Assembly (NCBI GenBank): GCA_019634625.1
Contig: JAHCBA010000026.1
Span: forward strand, 35,456-99,455
Source of the DNA: Verrucomicrobiia bacterium
GTDB lineage: Bacteria > Verrucomicrobiota > Verrucomicrobiia > Limisphaerales > CAIMTB01
DNA: 64,000 nt
Direction: 5' to 3'
The notes beneath the pieces were generated by a model. The model was not told the DNA's origin and did no database searches. It saw only the letters and a list, made by a program, of their open reading frames with translations. A program made the translations under genes and the position numbers. This document shows, in pieces, positions 7,154 to 16,156 of the stretch (positions are counted from its first letter, which is position 1; every line of letters begins with the position of its first letter).

Positions 7154-9630
7154 CAGAATTGGCCTCCGAGGGAGAAGTAGGCGCGCGGCCCATTGACCGA
7201 TGTGTTGATCGATTCCAGCAGTGGCCAACCCACGACGATGCGCAGGTCCACCGTGTTGTTCACGTTGGCGGAGACTCCGAAGCCCGTGCCCCAGAGCTGG
7301 AGGCGCGAGTCCGACACCGCACCGGGGTGGAGCAGATAGCCCTCCCCGTAGTCCATGAAAACGGAACCCCGCACCCACACCGGCCAGTCCCCGGACCAGC
7401 CGGGCGCGTGCGTGTTGAGGAAGGGTGTGCGCAACTCCACGCTTCCCAGCCAGCCGGAGTCACCATACTGGTCCCCCTCGTAGTAACCGCGCACACTGTT
7501 GACACCCCCCAACGCAAACTGCTCGTTGCCGATCAATGGCCCCGTCGCGGCCTGGCCGCTGGCACGCAGCAGCAGCGACCAGTCTTTGAACACCCGTTGG
7601 TCCCGCGCGAGCGCCAGCACGGCCCTGCCATACAGGGCACGGGCCCGGGGAGAATAGGAGAGCGCGGAGAAACTGCCGTCCCCACCCATGAAGTTGCCGC
7701 TGAAGCCGACGCTGGCCGAGAAGGTTCCCCCCGCGTCGCTTCGAGAGAAGTCGCCGCCAACGAACAGCGGCAGGTACTCCACGTCGTTGCGCCGGACCGG
7801 CTGCGGAGAGGCGACCCGGCTTTCGATCGTCTGCGATCCCTGCGCGTTGGTCACCACGGTGGTGATGATGAAATTGTTCGTGTTGAAACTCTCCAGCGAA
7901 TAGCGCTTCCAGTCGGGTCCGAAGGAGTAACTGAACCGTCGCCGCTCATCCAATGTTTGCGGGACGCTCAGACGCGCTCCGACCCCCTCGTTCAACGAGA
8001 TGTTCTGCCCGCTGTCCTGCGAGACGATCGTCAGCAACGGCGTCTGCGAGACGATGGTGGCGGGGCCAAGCTGAACTCCGGTGTCGCTCGACGAGGCGCT
8101 GCCAAACACCGTCAGGTCGGACCGCGATCCCGGCGGCGGCAGGCGGAACTGGCGCGTGGCCTCGTCGTAACCGAAGGCCCCCGAACGACCGATCCGGTCC
8201 TCGATGGACTCGGCCGCCCCAAAAGGCAGCCGGTAGTAGGCGCCGTAGTTGGCGATGAGCGGGCGGTTGAACAGGTAATCCGAAACGGCGCCCCTTTCCT
8301 TGTAGGCTTCGGGTGTGAACCCATAGGACAGCCCGACCTGATGCTCCCTCTGCCAGAGGTTGTTATACTGCGCGGAGGCGTTGATGCGCCAATCGGGGGT
8401 GCCGGGCGTGGAGTGATTGTTGAGATCCACGCGGCCGTGCAGCGGCAGACGGTCTTTCACCCGCAACGTCAGCGCGCTGGTGCCCGGCTCGGGGCCGGGG
8501 CCTATGGTCGGATAAATCTGGCGGTCTCGGTTCTGGTTCGCGAGATCGAGTTCGCGCTGAAAGATCAAACTGTTGAGATGGGTGTTGGTGCGGAGACTCG
8601 GCAGCGCCCGCATCACATTGTCTTTGCTGAAATGCCTGTTGCCCAGCACCTGGATGTCCGCCAGCACCCCTTCGGTGACCTGGACTTTCACGGTGGCGTC
8701 CGTCAGTTGCTGCTGGGGCAGGCTGACGGAGACGGTGGCATAGCCGCGCTCGCGGTAGGCCAGTTGCAGTTCGCCCAAGGCGGCCTGAATTTGACTCAGG
8801 CTGACTTCGGAGCCGACGGCGGCGGCCAGGATTCCCTCGATGGTTTCCGGGCGGAGCAGCGTGTTGCCCGCCACCTCGTAGCGGCGCACTTCAAAGACCG
8901 GACCATCGGCCGGAGTTTCCTCCACCGTGGCGGCCAGTTGTGTCCGGTCACGATCCGGCTCGGGCGTCAGCCCCTCGTCGATCCAAATGGCCACGGTGCC
9001 GTCGGTGAGGAGTTGCTGCCGCAATTGCACCGCCACCCGCGTGTAACCACGCTGCCGGTAGGCCTCGCGCAGGCGGTGCAGGGCGTCCTGCAAAGTCTCC
9101 ACACTGGTGTTCGGTCCGGCCGCCGGGCCGAGAATGCGGTCAATCTCCTCCACCGGCAGCAGGGTGTTGCCGCGGACCTCGAAATGCCGCACGTCATAGG
9201 CCGGGGCCGTCCAGGCCGGCACAGTCGAGGGATCGATTGCCTCGGCTGGCTCCGGGCCCCGTTGGGACGGTCCTTCCACCCCTTCCACCACCCGCAACCG
9301 CACCACCCCGTCCGTCATTGCCTGCCGCGGAAGCTGCACCGCCGCGCCGGCATAACCTCGATCGCGATAGGCCTGTTGAAGCTTCGCCAGCGTCCGGCGG
9401 ATCAACGGCACACTCACCGCCGGCCCGACGGCCTCGGCCATGATCTGGTCGATTCTCCTCTGATCCAGCACCGTGCTGCCGCTGACCTCGTAGCGTCGCA
9501 CTTCAAAGGTGGGCACGGCGGCACGCGCACCGGCTGGGTCGGCCGCCCCCTCCGGCGCGGGCTGCGCCCAGACCAGGCCACCACCCAGCAACAGGGCCAG
9601 GAAAGTGTGGAGTGAGGGTCGCAAACGCAT
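7153..9630 (-). CDS. Two-partner secretion outer-membrane transporter (TpsB, ShlB/FhaC family) with extra POTRA domains
   Basis: An 825-residue protein with a signal peptide (about 1-22, ending VWAQ). Three tandem POTRA_2-like modules follow (about 42-117, 145-220, 246-321), each starting FEVRRYEV(S/A)G(S/N)T(V/L)L or YDVRHFEVRGNTLL and ending in a (V/D)EG or TEG. A ShlB-type POTRA comes next (about 322-400, IQVLGNRHFSKDNV). The C-terminal beta-barrel contains VRGYYEGDQYGDSGW, the VRGY/F motif of the inward-folded loop, and ends in a C-terminal Phe (YFSLGGQF). Usual members have two POTRA domains and about 550-600 residues. The extra pair explains the greater length here. It secretes the TpsA encoded immediately downstream, with which it is translationally coupled. 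Confidence 0.93.
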   Translation of the reverse strand: MRLRPSLHTFLALLLGGGLVWAQPAPEGAADPAGARAAVPTFEVRRYEVSGSTVLDQRRIDQIMAEAVGPAVSVPLIRRTLAKLQQAYRDRGYAGAAVQLPRQAMTDGVVRLRVVEGVEGPSQRGPEPAEAIDPSTVPAWTAPAYDVRHFEVRGNTLLPVEEIDRILGPAAGPNTSVETLQDALHRLREAYRQRGYTRVAVQLRQQLLTDGTVAIWIDEGLTPEPDRDRTQLAATVEETPADGPVFEVRRYEVAGNTLLRPETIEGILAAAVGSEVSLSQIQAALGELQLAYRERGYATVSVSLPQQQLTDATVKVQVTEGVLADIQVLGNRHFSKDNVMRALPSLRTNTHLNSLIFQRELDLANQNRDRQIYPTIGPGPEPGTSALTLRVKDRLPLHGRVDLNNHSTPGTPDWRINASAQYNNLWQREHQVGLSYGFTPEAYKERGAVSDYLFNRPLIANYGAYYRLPFGAAESIEDRIGRSGAFGYDEATRQFRLPPPGSRSDLTVFGSASSSDTGVQLGPATIVSQTPLLTIVSQDSGQNISLNEGVGARLSVPQTLDERRRFSYSFGPDWKRYSLESFNTNNFIITTVVTNAQGSQTIESRVASPQPVRRNDVEYLPLFVGGDFSRSDAGGTFSASVGFSGNFMGGDGSFSALSYSPRARALYGRAVLALARDQRVFKDWSLLLRASGQAATGPLIGNEQFALGGVNSVRGYYEGDQYGDSGWLGSVELRTPFLNTHAPGWSGDWPVWVRGSVFMDYGEGYLLHPGAVSDSRLQLWGTGFGVSANVNNTVDLRIVVGWPLLESINTSVNGPRAYFSLGGQF

Positions 9631-9711
9631 GATGCTCAGAGAATCGCCGGGGTTTTTCCCAATGCCCGGCGCGAGGGGCCGCCCCGCGCCGGGTCTTCGG
9701 GTGGATGGTGG

Positions 9712-10845
9712 TTATTCGAGCGGAGCCACCGGGGCACCATCCGCCTGGCGCTCCACGCGGAGGCGGCTGGACGGAATGGTGGAGAAAGAGGTCTCCAGCT
9801 CGTTTTCGATCGCGGCAACCAGCGCGCCGAGGAAGCTGCGGACATTCTGTGAAGCCGTGGTCCGGTTCAGCAGATGCTCGTACACCCAGAGGCTGTACTG
9901 GCCGTTGATGATCGGGGAGTAGTCATTGCTGGTGTTGTTGAACGTGCCGGCGAAAGACTTGAAGCCGTCGTAGGCGATCACATTCTGACCGGCGTTCAGC
10001 AGGTTGTAGGAATCGGCCGAGATCAGATAGCTGATGGCCGGCTGGGCACTTGTGGCCAGAGCTTGGGCGATTTGATTGGGGTTGCGGCCGGGAATAAAGG
10101 TCGGTGCCTGACCCACATCGACGACGTAATTGCCGCTGCCCTCGGGGTCCAGGCGGTATGAGATCGGTTCTCCGTTGAAACCGGCATTGAGGAACAATGT
10201 CACGCGCTGGCCGGCCGTCGGATCTCGGTTCACGAAATAGACGGTCTGTGTGTCTGCCGGATTGCCGGTCAGAAACGAGGCGGGCACGGACCCGTTGGCC
10301 GCCAGCGTCCGAATCTGGTGCGCCGTGATGTTGGTGATGCCGGCCGGGGCGGAAGTGCTCTTGACCAGATGGATGGGGGTGGCGCCAAACAACCGGTCCT
10401 CCAACACGGGCTCGGTGAACTCCGTGGCCTGCTGGAAGATCGAGGAAAAAGCGATGTCCGATTGGAGGAGCACCTGGGTCACATCTCCCTGCGTGGAGGA
10501 GGCCAGGAAGGAGACGTTGCGGTTCTGCGTCAAGTCCTGCACGCCCGCGACCGCGCCGTTGTAAAAGGCTCGCACGGTGACCGCTTGCTGACCGAACAAC
10601 TGCGGGATGGTTCCGGTCCACGTCGCCTTGAGTGCGGCGGATTTGTTCACGGTCACGGGCACATTGAACTGGTCGCTTGTGTTCTCGGACGCGAGATTGG
10701 CACCGTAGAGCGCACGAATGGCGTGGTAGGCGGTGTCACGGAAGGCGACGGCGCCGGAGATGTTGATTTCCACCTGCGCCTGCGCGCCGGGGGCGGCGAG
10801 CAACAGGCCCGCCGCAAGGAATCCAGAGTTTTTCGAGATTTTCAT
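9712..10845 (-). CDS. PstS-like periplasmic oxyanion-binding protein
   Basis: A 377-residue protein with a signal peptide (MKISKNSGFLAAGLLLAAPG to AQAQ, about residue 24). The body resembles the PstS-like phosphate ABC transporter substrate-binding family found beside OprO/OprP porins (for example SGAVAFRDTAYHAIRALYG, VSFLASSTQGDV, and IAYDGFKSFAG near the end). No permease is adjacent. In standard phosphate loci the binding protein sits with pstCAB; here the true pstSCAB lies 20 kb away, and the neighbours are sulfur genes. The ligand may therefore be sulfate or another oxyanion rather than phosphate (inference). It precedes tpsB by 81 bp and probably shares its transcript. Confidence 0.7.
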   Translation of the reverse strand: MKISKNSGFLAAGLLLAAPGAQAQVEINISGAVAFRDTAYHAIRALYGANLASENTSDQFNVPVTVNKSAALKATWTGTIPQLFGQQAVTVRAFYNGAVAGVQDLTQNRNVSFLASSTQGDVTQVLLQSDIAFSSIFQQATEFTEPVLEDRLFGATPIHLVKSTSAPAGITNITAHQIRTLAANGSVPASFLTGNPADTQTVYFVNRDPTAGQRVTLFLNAGFNGEPISYRLDPEGSGNYVVDVGQAPTFIPGRNPNQIAQALATSAQPAISYLISADSYNLLNAGQNVIAYDGFKSFAGTFNNTSNDYSPIINGQYSLWVYEHLLNRTTASQNVRSFLGALVAAIENELETSFSTIPSSRLRVERQADGAPVAPLE

Positions 10846-10923
10846 TTTTGTAAGTCAGGAAAGGTTTTCTGTCTTGGTCGGTACTGAGCGATCAATGGTC
10901 TTCAAGTGGCTGACAGGCCGTCT

Positions 10924-11934
10924 TTACGGTTGTGCTTCGATGATGAAGAAGCGGATGGCATCCGTACTGGTGTCCTGGAGGGTCTTCTCCGTGCCGTCAC
11001 CGCGGACGCTGGCGCCGGCCGTCCATGTCGAGACGGGCGAGGTCAGCCCGTCCGCACCGGTGGTGCGCAACACGTAGGTGACCCCATTGACCGTGAGAAA
11101 TGTCAGTGTGGTCACTCCCTCCGCGTGGCTGATGCCGGTGATTCTCGGGGTGGGAACCGCGACCGTCGTGTTGAACGTCAAGGTGCCGTCGGCCTTCAAC
11201 TCAAAGAAGCCCAGATAACGGGCGGGGGCGTTGAGGGTGCCGCCGCTCGTGGTTCCGGGCTCCACTTCGTACAAGTCCGAGCGTGACACGTTGGACGGGT
11301 TGCCTGCGAAGTCATCCGGCGTCCGATTCTCCACATTGCCCTGGAATTGGTTGGCGTAATTGCCGCCGGGTCCGATGGGATCGCTGAGGTTGAAGTTCTG
11401 GAACGCGCCTGTCAGCGGAACGATCACCCCGGTCGCGGTGTTGTCCGGACCCGCCGCCAGCAGGTCGTTGCCGGCATAGTCCGCGCGGACACCGATGGCA
11501 TCCACCTGGGCGCCCGTGTTGCCCTGCAGGGAGGTGCCGCGCCGCAGCCAGGGCGCGCTTTGCTGCGACAGGTCGGCGCGGGGCCGCGCGATCCAGAGCG
11601 TCTGAGGCGGGTGCTCTGGGAAGGTCACCGGCAACCGATTCACACCGGCCACGGACCAGCGCACGCCGTTGAGATCCGGAAACGCCAGGACGAGCTGCGC
11701 CGCCGAGAGGCTGTCGATGTTCACGACCGTGCCGGGTGGCAGGTTGTTGTAGTTTGTGGCCTGGCCGAGGTTCACCGCGAAGTCCGCGGGGCTGCCGGTC
11801 TTGCGGAAGAGCAGCACCAGATCGCCTTTGGCGTACTGGAAGGTCTGCGCCTGCAGCGCGGCATTGAACAGGACAAGCCCGCCCGCCACCGCCATCAGGG
11901 CGCGGTGGATCGTGTAGGGTCGGGAGGTTTTCAT
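10924..11934 (-). CDS. Secreted protein of unknown function
   Basis: A 336-residue protein with a clear signal peptide (MKTSRPYTIHRALMAVAGGL, cleavage near ALQAQ at about residue 30). The mature part has repeated short beta-strand patterns (FAVNLGQATNYNNL, VNIDSLSAAQLVLAFPDLNG, DLYEVEPGTTSGGTL, YLGFFELKADGTLTF). I do not recognise the family. Similar signal-peptide proteins of 250-350 residues with a YLGFFEL-type strand are common in Verrucomicrobiota. No C-terminal PEP-CTERM motif is visible; the protein ends FFIIEAQP. The ATG at 11934 is preferred because it begins the signal peptide; upstream in-frame sequence has none. It lies between the porin and the PstS-like gene. Confidence 0.72.
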   Translation of the reverse strand: MKTSRPYTIHRALMAVAGGLVLFNAALQAQTFQYAKGDLVLLFRKTGSPADFAVNLGQATNYNNLPPGTVVNIDSLSAAQLVLAFPDLNGVRWSVAGVNRLPVTFPEHPPQTLWIARPRADLSQQSAPWLRRGTSLQGNTGAQVDAIGVRADYAGNDLLAAGPDNTATGVIVPLTGAFQNFNLSDPIGPGGNYANQFQGNVENRTPDDFAGNPSNVSRSDLYEVEPGTTSGGTLNAPARYLGFFELKADGTLTFNTTVAVPTPRITGISHAEGVTTLTFLTVNGVTYVLRTTGADGLTSPVSTWTAGASVRGDGTEKTLQDTSTDAIRFFIIEAQP

Positions 11935-12119
11935 TATGTGTTGTCGATGGGTCGTGTTGGGCCGAAGCGGAACGACGAGTCCTTCCGCTCCGACCGTCTC
12001 CTGCGGGTGCATCCGGTGGTCCGGTCGGCTCCCGATGTGGACGATCAGTTTTCGGTTGGGCCTCCCGTTGCCGGGTAGGCGAGAATGTTGGAACCGCTCA
12101 CGCACAGGGTCGGACAGGA

Positions 12120-13883
12120 TCAAAAGGCCAGTTGGATGCGGGTCATCAGCGCGTTCTCATCCTGTCGCGTCACGGTGGCGGGCGGGAGATAGGTGCTCGG
12201 GTCCACCACGCTGGCGGGCGCGCCGCCTCCCTCGAACGACGTGTGCGTGAAGCTGGTCAGCACCCGCAGATTTCGATTCAGCCACCAGTTGACGCCCACG
12301 GACCATGAAGTGGCCGCGCTCGCGGAGTTGGCCGGATTGGAGAAGCCCTGAAAGGCCCCGTCGTCGATGTCGAGCTGCCCGAAGCGACCGACCAACTGCC
12401 ACGCGCCCCAGCCGCCCCCCTGCGGGGAGAACGGACGGTTCGGCACGATGCCGCCGAAGGAGGCCGGTTCACCGGTCAACATCCATTGCGCGGCGACCTG
12501 CCAGGCGTGGTGCTCCAAATCCGCCGAGCGGAAGGTCGTGCTGTTGTAAACAGCATGCTTGGAGATGGCGTACTCACCGATCAGTCCGAAGGGCCCGACG
12601 CGATACTCCAGTTGCGGCGAAACCCGCCAGAAGGCGCCGTCCCCGACCACCGGCCCCGCCAGCGGGTTGTAGGCGAAGAACTGCTGCCCCGCCGGGGTCG
12701 TGTAACCGGACACCCGGCCTCCGCGCGAGGACGGCAGGCCGAGTGCATTCGAACTGACCTGGCTGTAGCTGCCGCCGACTCCGAAGCCGAGATCCTTCAA
12801 CCACTTGTTCCCGGAGGAAAGGAACGGACGAAGAAACAGGCGCCCGGCGTATTCCCGATCGTCGCCGAAGTCCGCGTTCTCGGGATTGCGGCCGTCCCCG
12901 GCGACGTTGAAGACGCCCGCCGCGTACTCCACCCGCCCGTCGGCCAGCTTGCCGGACAACTGCACGCCCACGTTGCGCAGCGGCACGAGCGCGGAGGGCA
13001 GCCCGCGCTCGTTGAATCCCAGCGCTGAGAGGATGTGCAACTGCTCCAGCCCCACCGGCCCCTTGAATTTGCCCGCGGTGAGCGCCAGTTCCGGACGGAG
13101 CTCATAGGCCACGTAGGCATCGAAGATCTGCGCACCGCCGCCGCCGAAGTCCGGCTGGATGCGGTAGGCGATGTTGCGGAACATCGTGCCTTCAAGGATC
13201 GGCCGCGCCCGGCGCAGGAGAAACGTGTCGTTGCCCTCGTTCCACTCGTCGTCGTTGAAGAAGGTGCGCGAGTCCAGTTGCACCAGCCCGGCCATTCGGA
13301 CGGTGAAGTTCGTGTCGGCCGAGCGGAAGGAAATCCCCTGTTCACCAATGGACAACTCCGGCAGCGCGCGGGCCCGCGCTTCCGCCGCCTCGGCGTCCAG
13401 CTCGCGCCGGCGCTCGGCGACCAGGATCCTTTGCTCCAGCTCCCCTACGGTGGGCCCATCGTCCGGCGGGAGGATGATTTCCGGCAGCAACCGGCCGGCC
13501 TGTAACGCGCCCACCTCGCCCTCCAGTTGAGCAATCCGTTGGGTGAACCGGCGCGCCTGCTCCTCCTGCGCGGCCCGGGCTCTCCCCTCTTCCTCCCGGG
13601 CCGATTCCGCAGCACGAGTCTGGCCCGCCTCCCGCTGTTCCAGTTGTTCCAGCCGGCTCAACAGTCGCCTCACCGTCTCGGATTGTTCCGCCCGAACGGC
13701 GGCCAGTTGGTTGGTGAGCGCGACGAGTTGCTCCGCCGCCCGCGCCTGCTCGTCCCGCAAACGCACCGCCTCGGCCTGGAGTTCCTGATTGGGCTGCGGT
13801 CCGCACCCGGCCGTCAGCAAGAAGACCGTTACTCCGGTCAGAGCAAGCCAGCGGGAGACGTTTATTCCTTGGGTGGTGGTCAT
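12120..13883 (-). CDS. OprO/OprP-type (phosphate-selective porin family) outer-membrane porin with N-terminal coiled coil
   Basis: A 587-residue protein with an N-terminal export signal (SRWLALTGVTVFLLTAGC, with a lipobox-like Cys). A long Gln/Glu/Arg-rich coiled coil follows (about 30-200, for example LRDEQARAAEQLVALTNQLA), as in trimeric porins with periplasmic stalks. The beta-barrel domain (about 205-587) begins with VRMAGLVQLDSRTFFNDDEW and includes RRARPILEGTMF, the RRAR segment typical of OprP homologues; it ends with a C-terminal Phe (MTRIQLAF). OprP-type porins pass phosphate, pyrophosphate or other anions. The start ATG at 13883 is chosen; a second in-frame ATG lies at 13889. It appears to head the transcript that leads through the PstS-like, TPS and Exb genes. 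Confidence 0.85.
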   Translation of the reverse strand: MTTTQGINVSRWLALTGVTVFLLTAGCGPQPNQELQAEAVRLRDEQARAAEQLVALTNQLAAVRAEQSETVRRLLSRLEQLEQREAGQTRAAESAREEEGRARAAQEEQARRFTQRIAQLEGEVGALQAGRLLPEIILPPDDGPTVGELEQRILVAERRRELDAEAAEARARALPELSIGEQGISFRSADTNFTVRMAGLVQLDSRTFFNDDEWNEGNDTFLLRRARPILEGTMFRNIAYRIQPDFGGGGAQIFDAYVAYELRPELALTAGKFKGPVGLEQLHILSALGFNERGLPSALVPLRNVGVQLSGKLADGRVEYAAGVFNVAGDGRNPENADFGDDREYAGRLFLRPFLSSGNKWLKDLGFGVGGSYSQVSSNALGLPSSRGGRVSGYTTPAGQQFFAYNPLAGPVVGDGAFWRVSPQLEYRVGPFGLIGEYAISKHAVYNSTTFRSADLEHHAWQVAAQWMLTGEPASFGGIVPNRPFSPQGGGWGAWQLVGRFGQLDIDDGAFQGFSNPANSASAATSWSVGVNWWLNRNLRVLTSFTHTSFEGGGAPASVVDPSTYLPPATVTRQDENALMTRIQLAF

Positions 13884-13889
13884 AAACAT

Positions 13890-14263
13890 TCGGCGACTGC
13901 AAATCCTCGAGTCGTCGCCGTTCAGGCCATCGGGCTCACCGCGCTGCTGCCCACCCATGGGAACCGACCCTCAACGGGTACCAAGCCAATGCGAAAATCT
14001 ACACTTTGGCTATGGAGTTGTGGTACAAATCGATTTGGATCGACCCACGAATTGCCCATGGTTACGGCATCCTCGGATGGGAATGATTGGCTGGTTTTCA
14101 AATTTTTTTGGGATTATCCGATTCTCCGCGTCCCGACAGGTCCTGCCGACGCTCTATACTCTATTCACCTATCGAGATGATAGACTTCTTGAAGACGACG
14201 TTACCCAATGCGAAGGCGGTGGCAGCCCTTCTTTCCGCGGAAGTCCGCGCACCTGCGGATTTG
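13890..14263 (-). other. 374-bp intergenic region, probable promoter region of the porin-TPS-Exb gene string
   Basis: No convincing gene is seen. This stretch is clearly richer in A+T than its surroundings, as at 14100-14110, which is a T-run followed by GGGATTATCCG. It contains a 15-bp inverted repeat CTATC-GAGAT-GATAG at 14169-14183. Since the genes on both sides read leftward, it holds the 3' end of the transcript carrying the binding proteins and the promoter of the porin gene. I could not fix -35/-10 boxes with confidence, and found no terminator with a T-run. Confidence 0.45.
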
Positions 14264-15094
14264 TCAGATCCCCTGTCCGATGGCCATCAGATACCGGAAC
14301 TCCAGAAGGATGGTCCGCAGCGCAGCCGCGGCGGCTTCGACTTGAAGATGAACCGGAGCCCGGCCCGGGGTCTCGAAGGTGATCTCGAACGGCCGTGGCC
14401 GAAGTCCCGGCACCGCCCGAAGAATCCCGTGGTAGCCCTCCGTGATGATCCCCCGCCGGGCGGGAAAACCGTCGATCGCTCCACGGACATTCCGGGGAAG
14501 ATGCACCTCCGCGGCCCGCAGCGCCGGTTCCAGCAGGTGCTCGGACAGCACCTCGCCATTCACGAAGCCATAGAGTCCGTCGCTGGTGTCGTCCGAGTGG
14601 AGGGTCACCAACCCGTGAAAGGCATGGGTCCAGATCTCCGTCTCGATCGCCCGGACCTCCATCTCCAGGGAGCCTCTCCAGAACTCACGGTTGAGATCCT
14701 TCCCGCTCCGGGAATGGCGCGTGCCCTGGACGAAGCCGGACGGGTTGCACACAGGGTAGAAGTATAAGGCATAGCCCCGGGCCAGATCCGGGTCCGCCTC
14801 CAGCAGCGAGGCCAAACGGCACACGGCCAGCGCACCCTCCGGTTCGTCGCCATGAATCGTCGCGAAAATCCCCAATCGCAGATAGTCCCCCCCGCCCCGC
14901 GGCCCGAGCATGAAATAGCGCGGCATCACCTCGCTCCCATCCGAGCTCGCCCCCAGGGGCTTTCTGAAAAGATGGTCGGAATTTCGGGCGATCTCGTCGA
15001 GGGGCGCCAGAAGCCGGCTCACGGACCGCCGCGCCGGGGTGTCCGGCAGCGCCGGCGTATCGAATTGTGGATGGACTGCAGGACTGGTTTTCAT
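14264..15094 (-). CDS. M14-type zinc carboxypeptidase or AstE/AspA-like deacylase
   Basis: A 276-residue protein with the zinc-site motif GIFATIHGDEPEGALAV (H-x-x-E ligands), the substrate Arg in GKDLNREFW, the third zinc His in TLHSDDTSDGLYGFVNG, and a likely catalytic Glu in FEITFETPGRAP. This pattern belongs to the M14 superfamily that includes succinylglutamate desuccinylases and aspartoacylases, which hydrolyse N-acyl amino acids or peptides. No signal peptide is seen, so it is probably cytoplasmic. The ATG at 15094 overlaps the stop of the upstream binding-protein gene (ATGA, 15091-15094), which decides the start and implies co-translation. The substrate is unknown; a sulfur-containing acyl amino acid would fit the context (inference). 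Confidence 0.8.
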   Translation of the reverse strand: MKTSPAVHPQFDTPALPDTPARRSVSRLLAPLDEIARNSDHLFRKPLGASSDGSEVMPRYFMLGPRGGGDYLRLGIFATIHGDEPEGALAVCRLASLLEADPDLARGYALYFYPVCNPSGFVQGTRHSRSGKDLNREFWRGSLEMEVRAIETEIWTHAFHGLVTLHSDDTSDGLYGFVNGEVLSEHLLEPALRAAEVHLPRNVRGAIDGFPARRGIITEGYHGILRAVPGLRPRPFEITFETPGRAPVHLQVEAAAAALRTILLEFRYLMAIGQGI

Positions 15095-16116
15095 GGACGA
15101 CGATGACGTTCGTAAATGCTGTCGAAAATCCCTCCGCTCCCGAAATGGGTGGCGTTCACCTTGGACCACGGGCCAAGAGCATCCTCCACGCGGAACAACT
15201 CCATCTCGCCGAAGGACGCCGCGTGCCGCTGCCGCACACCGGCATCCGACGGCCGGTAGAAATGTCGGGCCATGATCTCCTGGGCCGGTTCGGAGAACAG
15301 GTATTCCAGGTATGCGCGTGCCAGCCGCTCCGTTCCCTTTCGCGCAACGACTCCTTCAACAAGGGCCACCGGCATCTCGGCAAGGACGCTGGTGCACGGC
15401 CGCACCATGTCCACCCGGGCACCTCCCAACTCCCGCAGAGTCAGGTGGACTTCCGCCTCGAAGGTGAGCAGCACATCGCCGATCTCCCTTTGAACGAATG
15501 TCGCCGTGGCACCCCGTCCGCCTGTGTCCAGGATCGGAACATTGGCAAAGATCCGGGCCACGAAGTCCCGCGCTCCCGCTTCGTCCAGACCGAGGCGCCG
15601 AAGCGCATGCGCGTAGGCCGCCAGGTAGCTGTACCTCCCGTTGCCTGAAGTCTTCGGATTGGGAACGATCACCTGGAGCCCCGCCCGCGCCAGGTCGTCC
15701 CAATCCCGGATGCCCCTGGGATTCCCCTTTCGGACCAGAAACACGATGGTCGAGGCGTACGGCACGCTGCCGTGAGGCCATCGGTTCCGCCAATCCGCCG
15801 AGATCAGTCCACCCCGGTCCACCAGGGCCTCTACATCCGTGATTTGATTCAGGGTGACGACGTCCGCGCGCAAGCCGTCGAGGACCGCCCTCGCCTGACG
15901 GGTCGATCCCCCGTGGGACTGTCTCACCGCCACACGGCGACCCGTCGTCTGCGCATGATGAGCGACAAACGACCGGTTGATCTCCTCGTAGAGCTCCCTG
16001 GAAATGTCGAACGATACATTCAGGATCTCCCGCGGTTCGGCGGCGGAGGCCCAGAACCCCCAGGACGCCGCCACCAGCCCCGCGCACCATCGCCGCGCTT
16101 TTCTGTGGATGTTCAT
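15091..16116 (-). CDS. Sulfate-type ABC transporter substrate-binding protein (second of two)
   Basis: A 341-residue periplasmic protein with a signal peptide (MNIHRKARRWCAGLVAASWG to ASAAEP). It has the hallmarks of the Sbp/CysP family: LNVSFDISRELYEEIN at the start of the mature chain, RQSHGGSTRQARAV, DVVTLNQITDVE, PNPKTSGNGRYSYLAAYAHAL and [16 protein letters not shown]. Sbp binds sulfate or thiosulfate for uptake by CysTWA. It is 40 bp downstream of a paralogue (15091 versus 16157) with the same motifs, probably an old tandem duplication. No permease or ATPase for sulfate is in the window. The start at ATG 16116 marks the signal peptide. Confidence 0.92.
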   Translation of the reverse strand: MNIHRKARRWCAGLVAASWGFWASAAEPREILNVSFDISRELYEEINRSFVAHHAQTTGRRVAVRQSHGGSTRQARAVLDGLRADVVTLNQITDVEALVDRGGLISADWRNRWPHGSVPYASTIVFLVRKGNPRGIRDWDDLARAGLQVIVPNPKTSGNGRYSYLAAYAHALRRLGLDEAGARDFVARIFANVPILDTGGRGATATFVQREIGDVLLTFEAEVHLTLRELGGARVDMVRPCTSVLAEMPVALVEGVVARKGTERLARAYLEYLFSEPAQEIMARHFYRPSDAGVRQRHAASFGEMELFRVEDALGPWSKVNATHFGSGGIFDSIYERHRRP

Positions 16117-16156
16117 GCGTGCGGATGGATGACCGATGGCCCGCCTGATCCCTGCC

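Noticed and set aside
7159..9615. Plus-strand open frame of 818 codons opposite tpsB
   Set aside because: It is antisense to a well supported gene, has no recognisable domain and reflects the absence of stops in high-GC sequence.
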